A stretch of 64,000 nt of DNA from Maea johnstoni (Eukaryota; Annelida; Polychaeta; Spionida; Magelonidae): assembly GCA_963942565.1 (NCBI GenBank), contig OZ012690.1, positions 15,800,793 to 15,864,792 of the forward strand, given 5' to 3'. The notes under the pieces were generated by a model, which was not told where the DNA came from, did no database searches, and worked only from the letters and a program-made list of their open reading frames with translations. Below, one piece after another: positions 54,706-64,000 of this stretch. How positions within the stretch are numbered: position 1 is the stretch's first letter; every line of letters starts with the position of its first letter. A program made the position numbers and the translations under genes.

Positions 54706-54950
54706 CTGGATAAGTAATAGTTATAATCCTATCTGACCGTAATTGTGTAACGCTTAGTGACTGAGTGGCTATGAGACTAGAATTTTGGAAATTTGGCCTC
54801 TATTTTAAAGTATAATATTCTATAGCGCCCCTTTTTATAGTTTCCATCTACACAAGAATTCAGATTTAATGTTAGCTGGTCATGTTTGAGGAAAATGGGT
54901 GAACAAACTCTTACAGTGATAACTGAATAATATTTTAGTTACAACTATCG

Positions 54951-54968
54951 CCACTAGAGAGCAGCACC
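54951..54968 (+). promoter_or_regulatory. CTCF-like motif in intron after exon 6
   Basis: CCACTAGAGAGCAGCACC matches the CTCF core CCASYAGRKGGCRS with one mismatch. It lies about 370 bp after the donor at 54580. Motif match only. Confidence 0.35.
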
Positions 54969-55363
54969 TTTTAGATATGAGAGTCCAGCTGTCTGCTTAC
55001 TTGCTTTGAATTGAAGCGTAACTAAGATTCAGATAGCAAAGGCTCCATTACAGCTTTGTCTAAACACACTCAATTTCTTAAGTAGTTAAAGTGAGTATTT
55101 GATATTTCATTTAAAAAAGTATATCTAATTATTCAAAGTTTGACATGATTTAAATATCTGATGCTTGAATAAGATATTTAGTTCTCATTTCAATGTTTCA
55201 AATTTGAATTATAAATTCATCTAAATTATTTGAAATAATTTTCATCAAAATATATTCTTTTTTAATATGAATCAATAATAAATCTAATTTAAGTTTATAA
55301 TTATTTGAAATTAATTGAAATAGTAATCATTAAAAATTAATTAAAACCTGTTTGTTTTTTCAG

Positions 55364-55504
55364 CTACGATTGTGAAGAGAATGAAGAAAGAGAAGCGCGC
55401 TCGCAGGAAGATCACCGAGCAGCTTGAGCTGGAACAGAAGCGCCGCCTGCAGGCGGAGGAAGCACTTAAACAGACGGCCCCTGAACAGCTACGAATGCTC
55501 AATG
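55364..55504 (+). CDS. dach: dach exon (basic coiled coil)
   Basis: The acceptor is GTTTGTTTTTTCAG and the donor TCAATG|GTAAGT. Ser287 is completed across the intron. Residues 288-333 are TIVKRMKKEKRARRKITEQL, ELEQKRRLQAEEALKQTAPE and QLRMLN. The vertebrate counterpart is IVQKRLKKEKKAKRKLQEAL ... LKQAAS ... LRVLN. The strongly basic KRMKKEKRARRK could act as a nuclear localisation signal (inference), and the rest is a charged coiled coil. GC content is high compared with the surrounding A+T-rich introns. A truncated MITE copy begins 49 bp after the donor. Confidence 0.95.
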
Positions 55505-55552
55505 GTAAGTACACCAGTCAACATCCTAGTTCCTTGCCGTGAAATCTTGGGA

Positions 55553-55618
55553 TTAACCTTTCCAATTCTGGGGCTAGTTTCATCCAAAGCACAAGGACGA
55601 GAAGATTTTTTGTACTGA
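55553..55618 (+). mobile_element. Truncated family I MITE
   Basis: TTAACCTTTCCAATTCTGGGG followed by CATCCAAAGCACAAGGACG matches the left third of family I. The rest is missing. It lies 49 bp after the donor at 55504. Confidence 0.5.
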
Positions 55619-55915
55619 GAGAAAAATCAAAATTCCTCTAGTTAATAAGTGCCTATTTATGAAGACCAGTTGTCCTTTCAAGACCATCTTGCCAGCAATA
55701 TCAACATGAAAAGGACTATGATGGAAATCCAGAAAAAGTCAAAATATGCCAAAGAAATTACCAGGAAAATATCAGTTACATATCTATTTAGAAAACAGGG
55801 TAATTATTCATTCAAATTAAAAATATATATTTTTAGAAAAGAAGTTATTGTGTTTAAGTTATAGATTTTCTGTGTATGCTCCAAGGTTGTCATGGTTCGC
55901 TTTTACCATTTTCAG

Positions 55916-55987
55916 ACTCACTCTCCCAAGAACTTGAGATGGAAAGAGAAAGGAATGCGAGATCAGAGGCAGACAGGAAAATATCAG
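55916..55987 (+). CDS. dach: dach exon (coiled coil, short)
   Basis: The acceptor is TTTTACCATTTTCAG and the donor ATATCAG|GTAAGT. It completes Asp334 and reads SLSQELEMERERNARSEADR then KIS, residues 335-357. Vertebrate DACH1 continues NDSLTPEIEADRSGGRTDAE at this point, so the position and the NDSL and E-rich pattern agree. At 72 bp with phase 1 at both ends it could be skipped without frame change; whether it is skipped cannot be told here. Confidence 0.9.
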
Positions 55988-56370
55988 GTAAGTTACTATC
56001 TCCAGTTTTTTTTTAACTAGTAACCCTGGGATAGATTCAGTTATCAGAAGTATGTGGTTAGTTTTTAAAAAAATGGTGCATTCAATTTTTTTTACTGAAA
56101 AATCAAAGATAAATAGTATTTTTATTATGATTTGAAAATAGCTCTGTGAAAACTCTTACATTTTTCTATATTTCCATAATATGATTGAAGCTACCTTTAT
56201 TTGAAAGTCATGAATTCACAGTAAACAAAAAACAGACTTTTGGTGATATCATAACCCTTACTTATGTGGGAACTAATTTGTTAATACACTCTAATCCTGT
56301 ATCCAACACAGAAACTTGAGTTGAATGGAAATCTTATCGCATTCTTAACATTCTCTTGATTTCATTTCAG

Positions 56371-56483
56371 AGAACCATGGCTCAAGCATCAAAAGCTTGA
56401 TGGACAGTTTTCTTAACCAGAATGGCCACAACAGTAGTAATGGCTATATACACCCTTCGATGATGAAGTCAGACTCAGCCTAG
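56371..56483 (+). CDS. dach: dach last coding exon and stop
   Basis: The acceptor is CTTGATTTCATTTCAG. The exon completes Glu358 and reads NHGSSIKSLMDSFLNQNGHN then SSNGYIHPSMMKSDSA, followed by TAG at 56481-56483. The tail is lineage-specific: vertebrate DACH1 ends differently (LYLKTTVMY), so this assignment rests on frame continuity, a good acceptor and an immediate stop. An alternative last exon further downstream cannot be excluded. Confidence 0.82.
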
Positions 56484-57430
56484 CTCAACAGCTGAGATGC
56501 TGAAAAGGACAGTGGAAAAAAAACGTAAACACGCGAAAACACTGACCGCAAGAGGCCGGTATCACTAAACATTGATAGACAATACCCTCAGACGGACTAT
56601 GTATGATATGAATAAGCACTGGATATGTGTTCAATGCATCGCCACCTATTGGTTGTATTAGTAATCACTGTAGTCTGCATACGACACCCTCTAGTGGTTG
56701 TTACGGAAACTATTGTACTCTATGTGAATGAGTTGGACTTTGTGCACACTATGACTGAATCACGAGCTTACAATCAAACTGAGCATTTGTAGGGTCGTTA
56801 AATGTCCTTGTGTAGCTTATGAATTTGAATTTTTTTACACATGTTCCTCAAATATGTGCACTGTCCACACAGACATATCAATAAAGAGAATTGAGTGCCA
56901 GGGAAAAGAGGAACCAAATCTGCCAGAAGAAGAGGGACAAAGAACCAGATTATGACACTGAGCAGGCTATGTTTTTTTTCCCAGATGTCATGTCACTGGT
57001 GCAGTGAATGTAAGTGTACATTGAATTCAAACACACACGGATCCCCTTAAAGATTTTGTTGTAGAGATGCATTTTTCTTAAACCCCTTCTCATCAAAAAG
57101 AGGGGAGAAAGCAGTAGATGTGTAAAGTTTGCATAAAAAGTGGGTAGTTTACGATGACCATTGATTTTTAAGACTAAAATGGTACCCTCCCCCGCCCCCT
57201 TTTCCCCATACCCCTCCCCATTCTGTGTGGTCCCCTAACTTGCTGCACTGCGTCATCACAGAGTAATGTATAATACATGGTTCTCACAGCATCGTTTTGT
57301 CTTGGTATTGTTAATATAGGTAAGCATGTGAGGCCACACATTGTTTGTTACAGTTTGGTGGAACACTATGTATATAATGATAAAAGACTGCTCTACTGGA
57401 GCTGAAAATAAATCTAAGTCCTGATGGTGG
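56484..57430 (+). other. dach: Probable dach 3' UTR
   Basis: Non-coding sequence follows the stop codon without a break. Possible AATAAA signals lie at 56880-56885 and 57407-57412, with more at about 58184 and 58198, so the true end is unknown. A CTCF-like ACCCTCTAGTGGT sits at 56686-56698. A TGACCTTTGACCC motif follows just after, at 57449-57461. Confidence 0.45.
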
Positions 57431-59274
57431 TAGAGGGGTCATGACCTATGACCTTTGACCCGAGAGGTCAGCAGGATGAACTATTTTCATGATAGCATAA
57501 TACTTTCTGAAACATTTATTCCTGTACCACAAGCACAATTTTTAGTGGCGGCACCTAGTGGGGGAATAAGGAAGTAGTAAGAAGGGCCCTTAATCTAACA
57601 CACAGACCAAAATATCACCCTGAATTCATTCTGTCGAAAGTGTTAAATTTTCTTTCCTCCTCTCTATGCGTGTGTGTCAGCCACTGAAATGTTCTTATAT
57701 TTATTACCATTGGAACCTGTCTGCATCCTATGTTAAATGTAACATTATGATATTTTTTCCAGTTCCCTCCTATTGGCTACCTCGATCATTTTTTTGCCTG
57801 TATTTGTAGATGCCCTCCATATATTATACTCTAGTGGTTGTAGGCAGCAGTTTTAGTTGTGGTATTTTAACAGTAGCTGATATTGACATGTTGAAAATAC
57901 TGTAGTCATGGCAACAAACAAAATGGCTGCCAAAAATTGAAAGAATGCAGTGAAATCTTTGGCAACGTGTCTGCCCATTGTACTCATTTAGTAAACATTG
58001 TACAAAGACAATAGAGTAGTTATGATGCTAATATTGATACAGGTGAGGCAGAACCTGGAGCAGGTATGTAGATTAAAAGGCAGCAAATTTATTCATTATT
58101 TTCTTCACAATATGTTCCAGCAAATAATTCAAAGACTGTTGATTTGTTGAAGGCTTAGATAGGAGGCATATCAGTGAATGGCAAATAAAATTAAATGAAT
58201 AAATATCACTCTACAAAAATCAATTTTTCTAAGATTTTCGTCTATACTTTCCTTTAGAATCCTGTAAAACACAAGGGTAAGGTTCTCTTTGAAAAAGTTA
58301 AGAGTATGTGTTTTGGCATATATTGACTAGATACTTTCCTTTAGAATCCTGTAAAATACAAGGGTAAGGTTCTCTTTGAAAAACTTAAGAGTATGTGTTT
58401 TGGCATATTTTGACTAGATAAGAGTATCTAATAAATTGGTTCTGCGAGTGGAAAATGTATGAAAAACGTATGTATGAAGATGATAATGTCACAATGCAAA
58501 ATAGTGAAGGTATGTACAAAAGGATTTCAATTTAATCAAAGAGGGATATGAATTCTCTTATTTAGATAAGTAAATGTGGAGAAAAATGTACCTGTCTGTG
58601 AAATAGCAAAATTAACATCCAATGGCCATAATTGCATAAGTGTAGAATTTTAGATGCTATGTATATCATATTTATTGAATGATAAAAAAAAATGAATGAT
58701 CGTAGAATAAAAAAAAACATGGTTTTAATCAAAATGTAATAACACTACAAACTGCCACACACACACACAATGATTTGTTGTTTAGAAACTTCTTTGTAAT
58801 GTGATGACTTCCCATTGTATTACAATCCTAATAACCGTGCAAAAATGTTGATAATCATACCATTTCTTAAGGCCCTAGTTTATATCATATCATTAAAAAT
58901 GAAGAAATGGGATTTTTCATTGAAAATTCACAGCATAAAAGCGTCATCTTAGATCTCCCTATGTGGCGCCACCTATAGTTTTCCAAAAGAAGTTTCTGAA
59001 CTGCAAATCTTGAGTGGCATTGGGTCATTTCTGTGCTGGTTCCCTTTCTCACATTCCACCAGCCCAAGCTCACTGTATTAATGTGGTCTCCGCCTACTCT
59101 CTCGCGTAGGAATAGAAAGTTCCTAGAAAGGAAGTTTCTATGGACATTCCTATTTTAATTTATAATGGAAAATAAATCAGTATTTTCTTTGTTAATCCTG
59201 TGTTTGTTTTTCTTTGTACGAGTTGCAATTGTCTCTTCCCAGTATTGCCAGAGCCACAAGCCCCATCTACCATC
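57431..59274. other. Downstream non-coding sequence
   Basis: Mostly unique A+T-rich DNA with the 87-bp duplication, further AATAAA hexamers and a (CA)n near 58758. It could include a longer dach 3' UTR. No open frame of interest. Confidence 0.5.
58243..58428. repeat. Tandem duplication, ~87-bp unit
   Basis: ACTTTCCTTTAGAATCCTG through TTGACTAGAT is present twice with four or so differences, so it is recent. Confidence 0.92.
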
Positions 59275-59482
59275 CCCTATGCTGCTGGTGGCTAATTTGG
59301 CCGTTACAAAATAATGCAAAACATCCGAAAAATGACTGAAACCCTGGCACATGGGTACACATATGAATGTACTCAGCGAGAGCTTTCCAATGAATACCAA
59401 CATGACAGAGTCTAGATGATTTTCAAAAATATTTGCATCCTTGTACTTTGGTCGAAAGTAGCCTCAGCATTGGAAGGGTTAA
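59275..59482 (-). mobile_element. piggyBac-like MITE, family I
   Basis: Left end CCCTATGCTGCTGGTGGC without a clear TTAA; right end GCATTGGAAGGGTTAA. The body matches the other reverse copies. Confidence 0.62.
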
Positions 59483-59696
59483 AACTGCAAGCTTCTACCT
59501 TAGACGAATATCAGGGTGGACTTGAAGCGAGCAGATCTCACAAACAGCCTGGGTTACAGGTCATAGGCCAATCGCAGCACTTATTACACTGTAGGCGTGT
59601 GAGTGGCTGAAAAAAACATAACCACCTGGCTCTAATGTGATTGTATGCTGCTTGGCCCTTGCTTCATCTCCCATGTAAATAGCTCTCTTCCTCTAG

Positions 59697-59990
59697 ATAA
59701 TAATCATAATAATAATAATAATATTTGATATAGCGCCCTTTCCACCTATAATGTTCAAAAGCGCTTTAAAGAAAGTCAGTGGACAGTTGTCATGGTCCAA
59801 ATATTCAAATAAACTCCTTTCGAAATAGCAATGTTTTCAGCTGTTTCTTGAAGTTTTGCACATTATCAGCAGCCTTGATGTTGTCAGGGATAACATACTG
59901 GTTATCAGTACGAACAAACTATTGCAAAAGATCGTCAGAATAGTATTAAAACTTATATGAACTCCATATTCTCGATCCTCACGTTTGAAG
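59697..59990 (-). mobile_element. Retroposon-like 3' fragment, minus strand
   Basis: On the minus strand the unit ends GGCGCTATATCAAATATT followed by (ATT)n, a simple-repeat tail at 59697-59725. The motif ATATAGCGC...CAAAAGCGCTTTAAAG resembles dispersed repeats I recall from marine animal genomes; family not assigned. The 5' limit is uncertain. Confidence 0.4.
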
Positions 59991-60129
59991 CAAGTGTTTT
60001 TTGTGGTTTAGCATGCTTGATGGGAGCTGGAAAGACAGTTACCAGGTAGGGTAAGTCCGTCGGCATAGACCATTTGAAATACTGGGGTTGGGGGATGTAC
60101 ATTAAGGGAAATAATCAACTTCCTCTGAT

Positions 60130-61575
60130 AATTGGGGAAAAGACCCAGGGGGGGGGGGGCACTCAGGTACAGAGGGGGGCCGCACCTTCGTTACATATTT
60201 CGCGGAAGAAGGGGTCTTTTTTAAAACCTCCGCATGTCCGCGATTTTGCAAAAGAAGGGTACTTTTTTGTACCCAGGTACGAAGTATGGGGGGGTGAAAA
60301 TCCCATTAGAATCCACGAAATATACGCGGCTCTGACGCCGAGTGACTCCCGAAGTGACTTGGCTTCCGAGTTTGCTGCCGCTAAACAGGCAGAGGATTAT
60401 AAAATCTAAAGTTAAGGTGATAGTCTAGTACACCAAAATTATCACCACTAGGTGGTGTCCTTGGCTGGCCCCTAAGAATGGATATCAAAACAAAAGATTA
60501 CACATGAGTAGTGGTCACCCGCCACGAATCTCGACCTCGCAACTTTGTATTGTGCTACGACCACGAGCACAAAATGCGGATCCCATTGGGCCCTCCGTGC
60601 TAAATTGGTCCCAAACAACATGGCTGTCTGCTTCGACCATGCAGATTCCTTCGAGATAGACCTTTTTGACCAATATTTTCATCTCATTTTTTGGCTGAAA
60701 GTGAATAACGATACGGTCTTCGAAGCCATTGTTTCAGAATATGACAGATATGAATCCCCTCTAGGTGCAAGGTCATGTCATAAGTACCTCGTAGTATGAC
60801 AGGACCTGAAAATCGGCATTAACTACGTAAACCACGTGCTGTTAGTAATCTTGGAACATATTGGAACATTCCAAAATGTTTTTCACATACTTATCGTGCA
60901 GATTCCCGGTTTAAGTAGGACCTTGCACCTTACCAAAGACTTGAATGATCAAATGGTAGAGTTTGGTTTCCAAGGAAAGGGTGAGTCTTGACATTTTGCC
61001 GAAAAACGAAACACAGCCAGATATGTTGGTAAAGGGTGCCACTTCAACTCAAAATAGCAAATTATTGATAAGTTTATCATTATTCTGTAACTATGGGATG
61101 TAAGCTATACAATGGCGTAAGTGCCGTAGTCTTCATTTAACCTGAGATGAGTAGACCGGGATCGGGCACTGTCCATGCATCATCAAATGTCGCTGCCTCC
61201 CATCTCCTTGGTAACTATCTGACCTAGAAAGGATGCTGCATGCTAATTGCACAGATCAGATCACGTGACCAAGGCTACACCGCGTAACCCGAGGCGCACA
61301 TACCCTAGGTGCTAGCATGCTGTGCCTATGGCGTTGCGGTTCAAGGGGATGTATTTCTCTGATTTAACTCAGTTTTCAGATATTTAAGTTTAAAAAATGA
61401 CCCGGGTATCGGGTAGGGTTCTACCTTAAAATACGTGTTCCCGTTCATCCAATGTCAGTGTTTTCATAAAAGAAGGGTGTTTATTTACTGGAAAAAGTCA
61501 GCGTTTCTATCAAAATAAGGGTACTTTTTTGGCCAGAAATCAGTGCTTTATGGGTATTTTTTTAGTTTTGAAAAC
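60130..61575. other. Unassigned segment with repeated AAGAAGGGTACTTTTTTG motif
   Basis: AAGAAGGGTACTTTTTTG-like motifs occur at 60205-60275 (twice) and 61465-61560 (three times), bracketing about 1.2 kb of complex sequence. Open stretches at 60074-60409 and 60545-60799 have no domain I recognise. It may be a non-autonomous dispersed repeat; no gene called. Confidence 0.3.
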
Positions 61576-62150
61576 GAGCGTATGCGTATGATATCCCTAA
61601 AGTAACTCTGAACCTACAGTAACCATCACCTGCGTAATTAATGAGAATATGTCATTTGAAAGAAAAGTTGTAAATTTTGAAATAAAACAGAATATGGATT
61701 GAATAATGACAGGTGGCGATGATATTCTCTACCTGATAACACCCAGGAACCTGGAGATACACCTAGTTAAAGGATTATGCTGCTTTGAGGTGTGTTTTGG
61801 GACAGGGCTTTTAACTGGCTTGCAATGGTACCCATCACCTTAAAGGTAGTACACTTTAAGAAAAGAAACACCATAAAAAACTTTATTTTAGATTTTCTTC
61901 CGGTCGCCTCTGAAAAATAAAATAATAATCTGTCTCAGATAAAAATGTCTCCGAAAAGTATTTTGTCTCTGATAATTTGTAAAATGATCTCTGTTTTTGA
62001 AAATGTACATACCAAGGATATCAAATGGTTGCTTCTTTATTATATACTGGATGAATAGTTGAAAACGCTACCTGTAAATTATGAGTCCTCGCTTGATCAC
62101 AACATATCACAACAAACCTTTAATAAAATTATATTATTATCATTATCATT

Positions 62151-62341
62151 AGGGCTATTCCATTAAAAAATACATGGGGGGTGGAACGCCCACAATTTCA
62201 GACCCCCCCCCCCCCCCAATGATTTTTTTCATGTAAACCCCCAATTTTTTCATCTTGACCCCCTCCCCCCATGATTTTTGATAGGTGAGCGTTCCACCCC
62301 CCCCCCCCCCCCCCCCATGTATATTCAAATGGAATAGCCCT
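62151..62341. mobile_element. 191-bp foldback MITE with C-rich arms
   Basis: AGGGCTATTCCATT at the left and AATGGAATAGCCCT at the right are perfect inverted repeats. The arms continue with TACATGGGGGGTGGAACGC against GCGTTCCACCCC...CATGTA, expanded on the right by a long C run. The centre carries a partial inner repeat (CCCCAATGATTTTT, CCCATGATTTTTGAT). No coding capacity. Confidence 0.7.
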
Positions 62342-62840
62342 TATTATTATTCTCATTATTACCGGTATTTTATCCAGAAGCAGTAGAGAGAATTCAAGCT
62401 ATTTACACTTGGAGCCTTAACATGGCTGACACAAGTTGCAATATCTCATAACAAATATTTATAAATATTTACATGAGCGGCACTTTTTATAAACATTATG
62501 AGCATAACACGGGACTTGTTCTGAATAAGGGAATCGGGAGGAACTTGAATATATGACACGGAGAGGTCGAAAATAACGCGGGGCGTGTCAAATTATTAGT
62601 TTCATCACTTTTCTATAGATGGCGCCACTTCCTAGAAGCATCGTTTTACCAGCATGTGGCGACGACATAGAAAATTAATGTTTTAGATCAAAGCATTTCG
62701 AATTGATATGCTTCATGAGAGATCGTTTTTGAGTTGGGACTTACCCCGCAATTTGTGTTTTACCTAAATATTTTGCCAACTCGGCGACTCGGTACCATTC
62801 AACGACATTTGAACGAATACTGGCGCCGTTTGTAACATCT

Positions 62841-62951
62841 ATGGAATGCCGTTGATGCTCTTATTCACTATTTCACTTTAAAGAAAAATATTTTTTCTTT
62901 AAAGAGAAATCATTTTTCAAATAGTGAATAAAGCCACTAATGGCATTCCAT
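62841..62951. repeat. Nested palindrome (hairpin)
   Basis: ATGGAATGCC pairs with GGCATTCCAT, and TTATTCACTATTT with AAATAGTGAATAA. The centre CTTTAAAGAAAAATA/TTTTTTCTTTAAAG is itself a palindrome. The whole 111 bp folds into one long hairpin, possibly a small MITE. Confidence 0.7.
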
Positions 62952-63121
62952 AAACATCCATACTTTTGTTGACGGGAACATCCTTTGTCAAGGCAGAAGT
63001 CAATATTGTATATTATATACATTATAATATAAAAGAAATGTGAGAAGTAATTCCAGCAGGTTCTTACAAGCAATTTGAGCACAAGACTATGTATAGGTGA
63101 CAGTGACGGAGAGTGTCTCTT

Positions 63122-63650
63122 AGGTGTCTGAATGCTGCAAACATCTACGGAGAATTGGCCGGCAAAGGAAGATTAGGTATGCAAATAAGCGCGTTCCCTT
63201 CTCAACGGCTTGTTCTTAAGGTGCCTCACCTTGGTACGACGTTTCTTGCAGTAGGTGAAAGCACTGCCTGGTCTTCTCGATACCATAGGGAGGATAGGAC
63301 GCAGACCTTTTCCTCTTTACCGAATCACCTTAAGCCTGGCTATGGCCTGTGGTACATGAATAGTGCAAACTGTTGCGGAAAGTCGAAGAGAGATTAAGTA
63401 TGCAAATTACAGTATCTCTTCTCAACATCTCGGTCTTAAGGTGCATTGGGACGAGGTTGCTTGTAGCACTGGTTTTCTGAATACTATGGAGTGTTTATAA
63501 TGCAGACGCTTTCCTCTCTATCGAAGCACCTTAAGCCTAGCTGTGCCCTATGGTAGATGAATACTGCAAACAGTTGCGGGCAAGTCAAGGGAGATTAGGT
63601 ATGCAAATTATCTTGCCTGTCTTCTCAACATCTTTCAAGATCATTGCATT
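63122..63650 (+). repeat. Tandem repeat, ~200-220-bp unit, about 2.4 copies
   Basis: TGAATRSTGCAAAC starts units near 63128, 63358 and 63559. GATTARGTATGCAAAT recurs at 63171, 63392 and 63593 (spacings 221 and 201). Each unit also has CTTAAGGTGC and, later, CACCTTAAGCC as an internal inverted repeat. An open stretch at 63113-63397 lies inside the repeat and shows no gene features. Confidence 0.8.
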
Positions 63651-64000
63651 AGTTATGTGGTTTAGCAAGGGTAGGATAACTGTTCGTCGGTGCTCTTGTA
63701 ACCATTAAAATCACCCTGAGCAATAAGATCAGCTGATCTTCTGATTTGCATGCTCTTCCTCAAAATCTATGGCGCCTTCCTACAACGTTATCTTTTCAAC
63801 GTTATGATCCCAGTGAATACTGACTGATAGTAAGACACGCCAGACTAGTACACTGAAAAGTAGAAGGATTAGGTCTATTGGTTCTTAGATGCTTGGGCAG
63901 TAACATGAAACAACCGGCTGAAGCGCAAACAGTTTTGACTTGGTTGCCAGCCTCCTATTTCTGAGTATTGTTTTAGTCGATATTGAAAACCCTGTATATT
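63651..64000. other. Non-coding, no gene seen
   Basis: Unique sequence with an octamer ATTTGCAT at 63743-63750. The window ends inside it. Confidence 0.5.

Noticed and set aside
60545-60799. 84-codon open frame starting MYCATTTSTKCG
   Set aside because: Balanced composition, but no recognised domain, no splice context and within a probable dispersed repeat.
63113-63397. 94-codon open frame
   Set aside because: Lies inside the 200-220-bp tandem repeat and is not kept open in the other units.

Overview
The window is eukaryotic genomic DNA. It holds spliced exons with GT/AG borders, long introns, very abundant microsatellites and many short non-autonomous repeats. The only gene I can support is the 3' half of a dachshund (DACH1/DACH2) orthologue on the + strand. 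Nine exons between 22598 and 56483 join in one continuous frame and give the C-terminal 394 residues and the stop. Exons 2-9 are well supported; the first (22598-22690) is a candidate. The N-terminal Ski/Sno/Dac DNA-binding domain is not seen and should lie upstream of base 1. The protein sequence and repeat landscape suggest a marine invertebrate. My first guess is an ambulacrarian (echinoderm or hemichordate), with low confidence.

Layout: 1-22597 is probably dach intron. It carries TTAA-flanked MITE-like repeats, long (TA)n tracts, one 200-base assembly gap (3546-3745) and several complex, unique-looking islands. 22598-36191 holds exons 1-5, coding a low-complexity linker, an acidic stretch and the start of the conserved C-terminal box. 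36192-54496 is an 18.3 kb intron with no exon I can see and at least eight complex islands that could be cis-regulatory. 54497-56483 holds the clustered last four exons, coding the charged coiled coil and the tail. A likely 3' UTR follows. 57430-64000 is apparently non-coding and contains retroposon-like, foldback and tandem repeats.

The family's known role is as a nuclear transcriptional cofactor of the Pax-Six-Eya-Dach network, binding Eya through the C-terminal region. No other protein-coding gene, tRNA, rRNA, CRISPR array or viral element was recognised. Nearly all other open frames are microsatellite translations such as poly-IY, poly-S or poly-L.

The most unusual structures are in and around the dach exons. 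The end of exon 2 and its splice donor have been copied into a tandem array of five near-identical GTAAGT donors plus a degenerate sixth, each followed by a CTCF-like motif. The 3' splice site and start of exon 5 are preceded by a diverged tandem copy whose reading frame soon stops. TTAACCC-type repeat ends lie within about 50 bp downstream of four of the eight splice donors. The MITE-like families have TTAA-CCC...GGG-TTAA ends, as expected for piggyBac-type elements.
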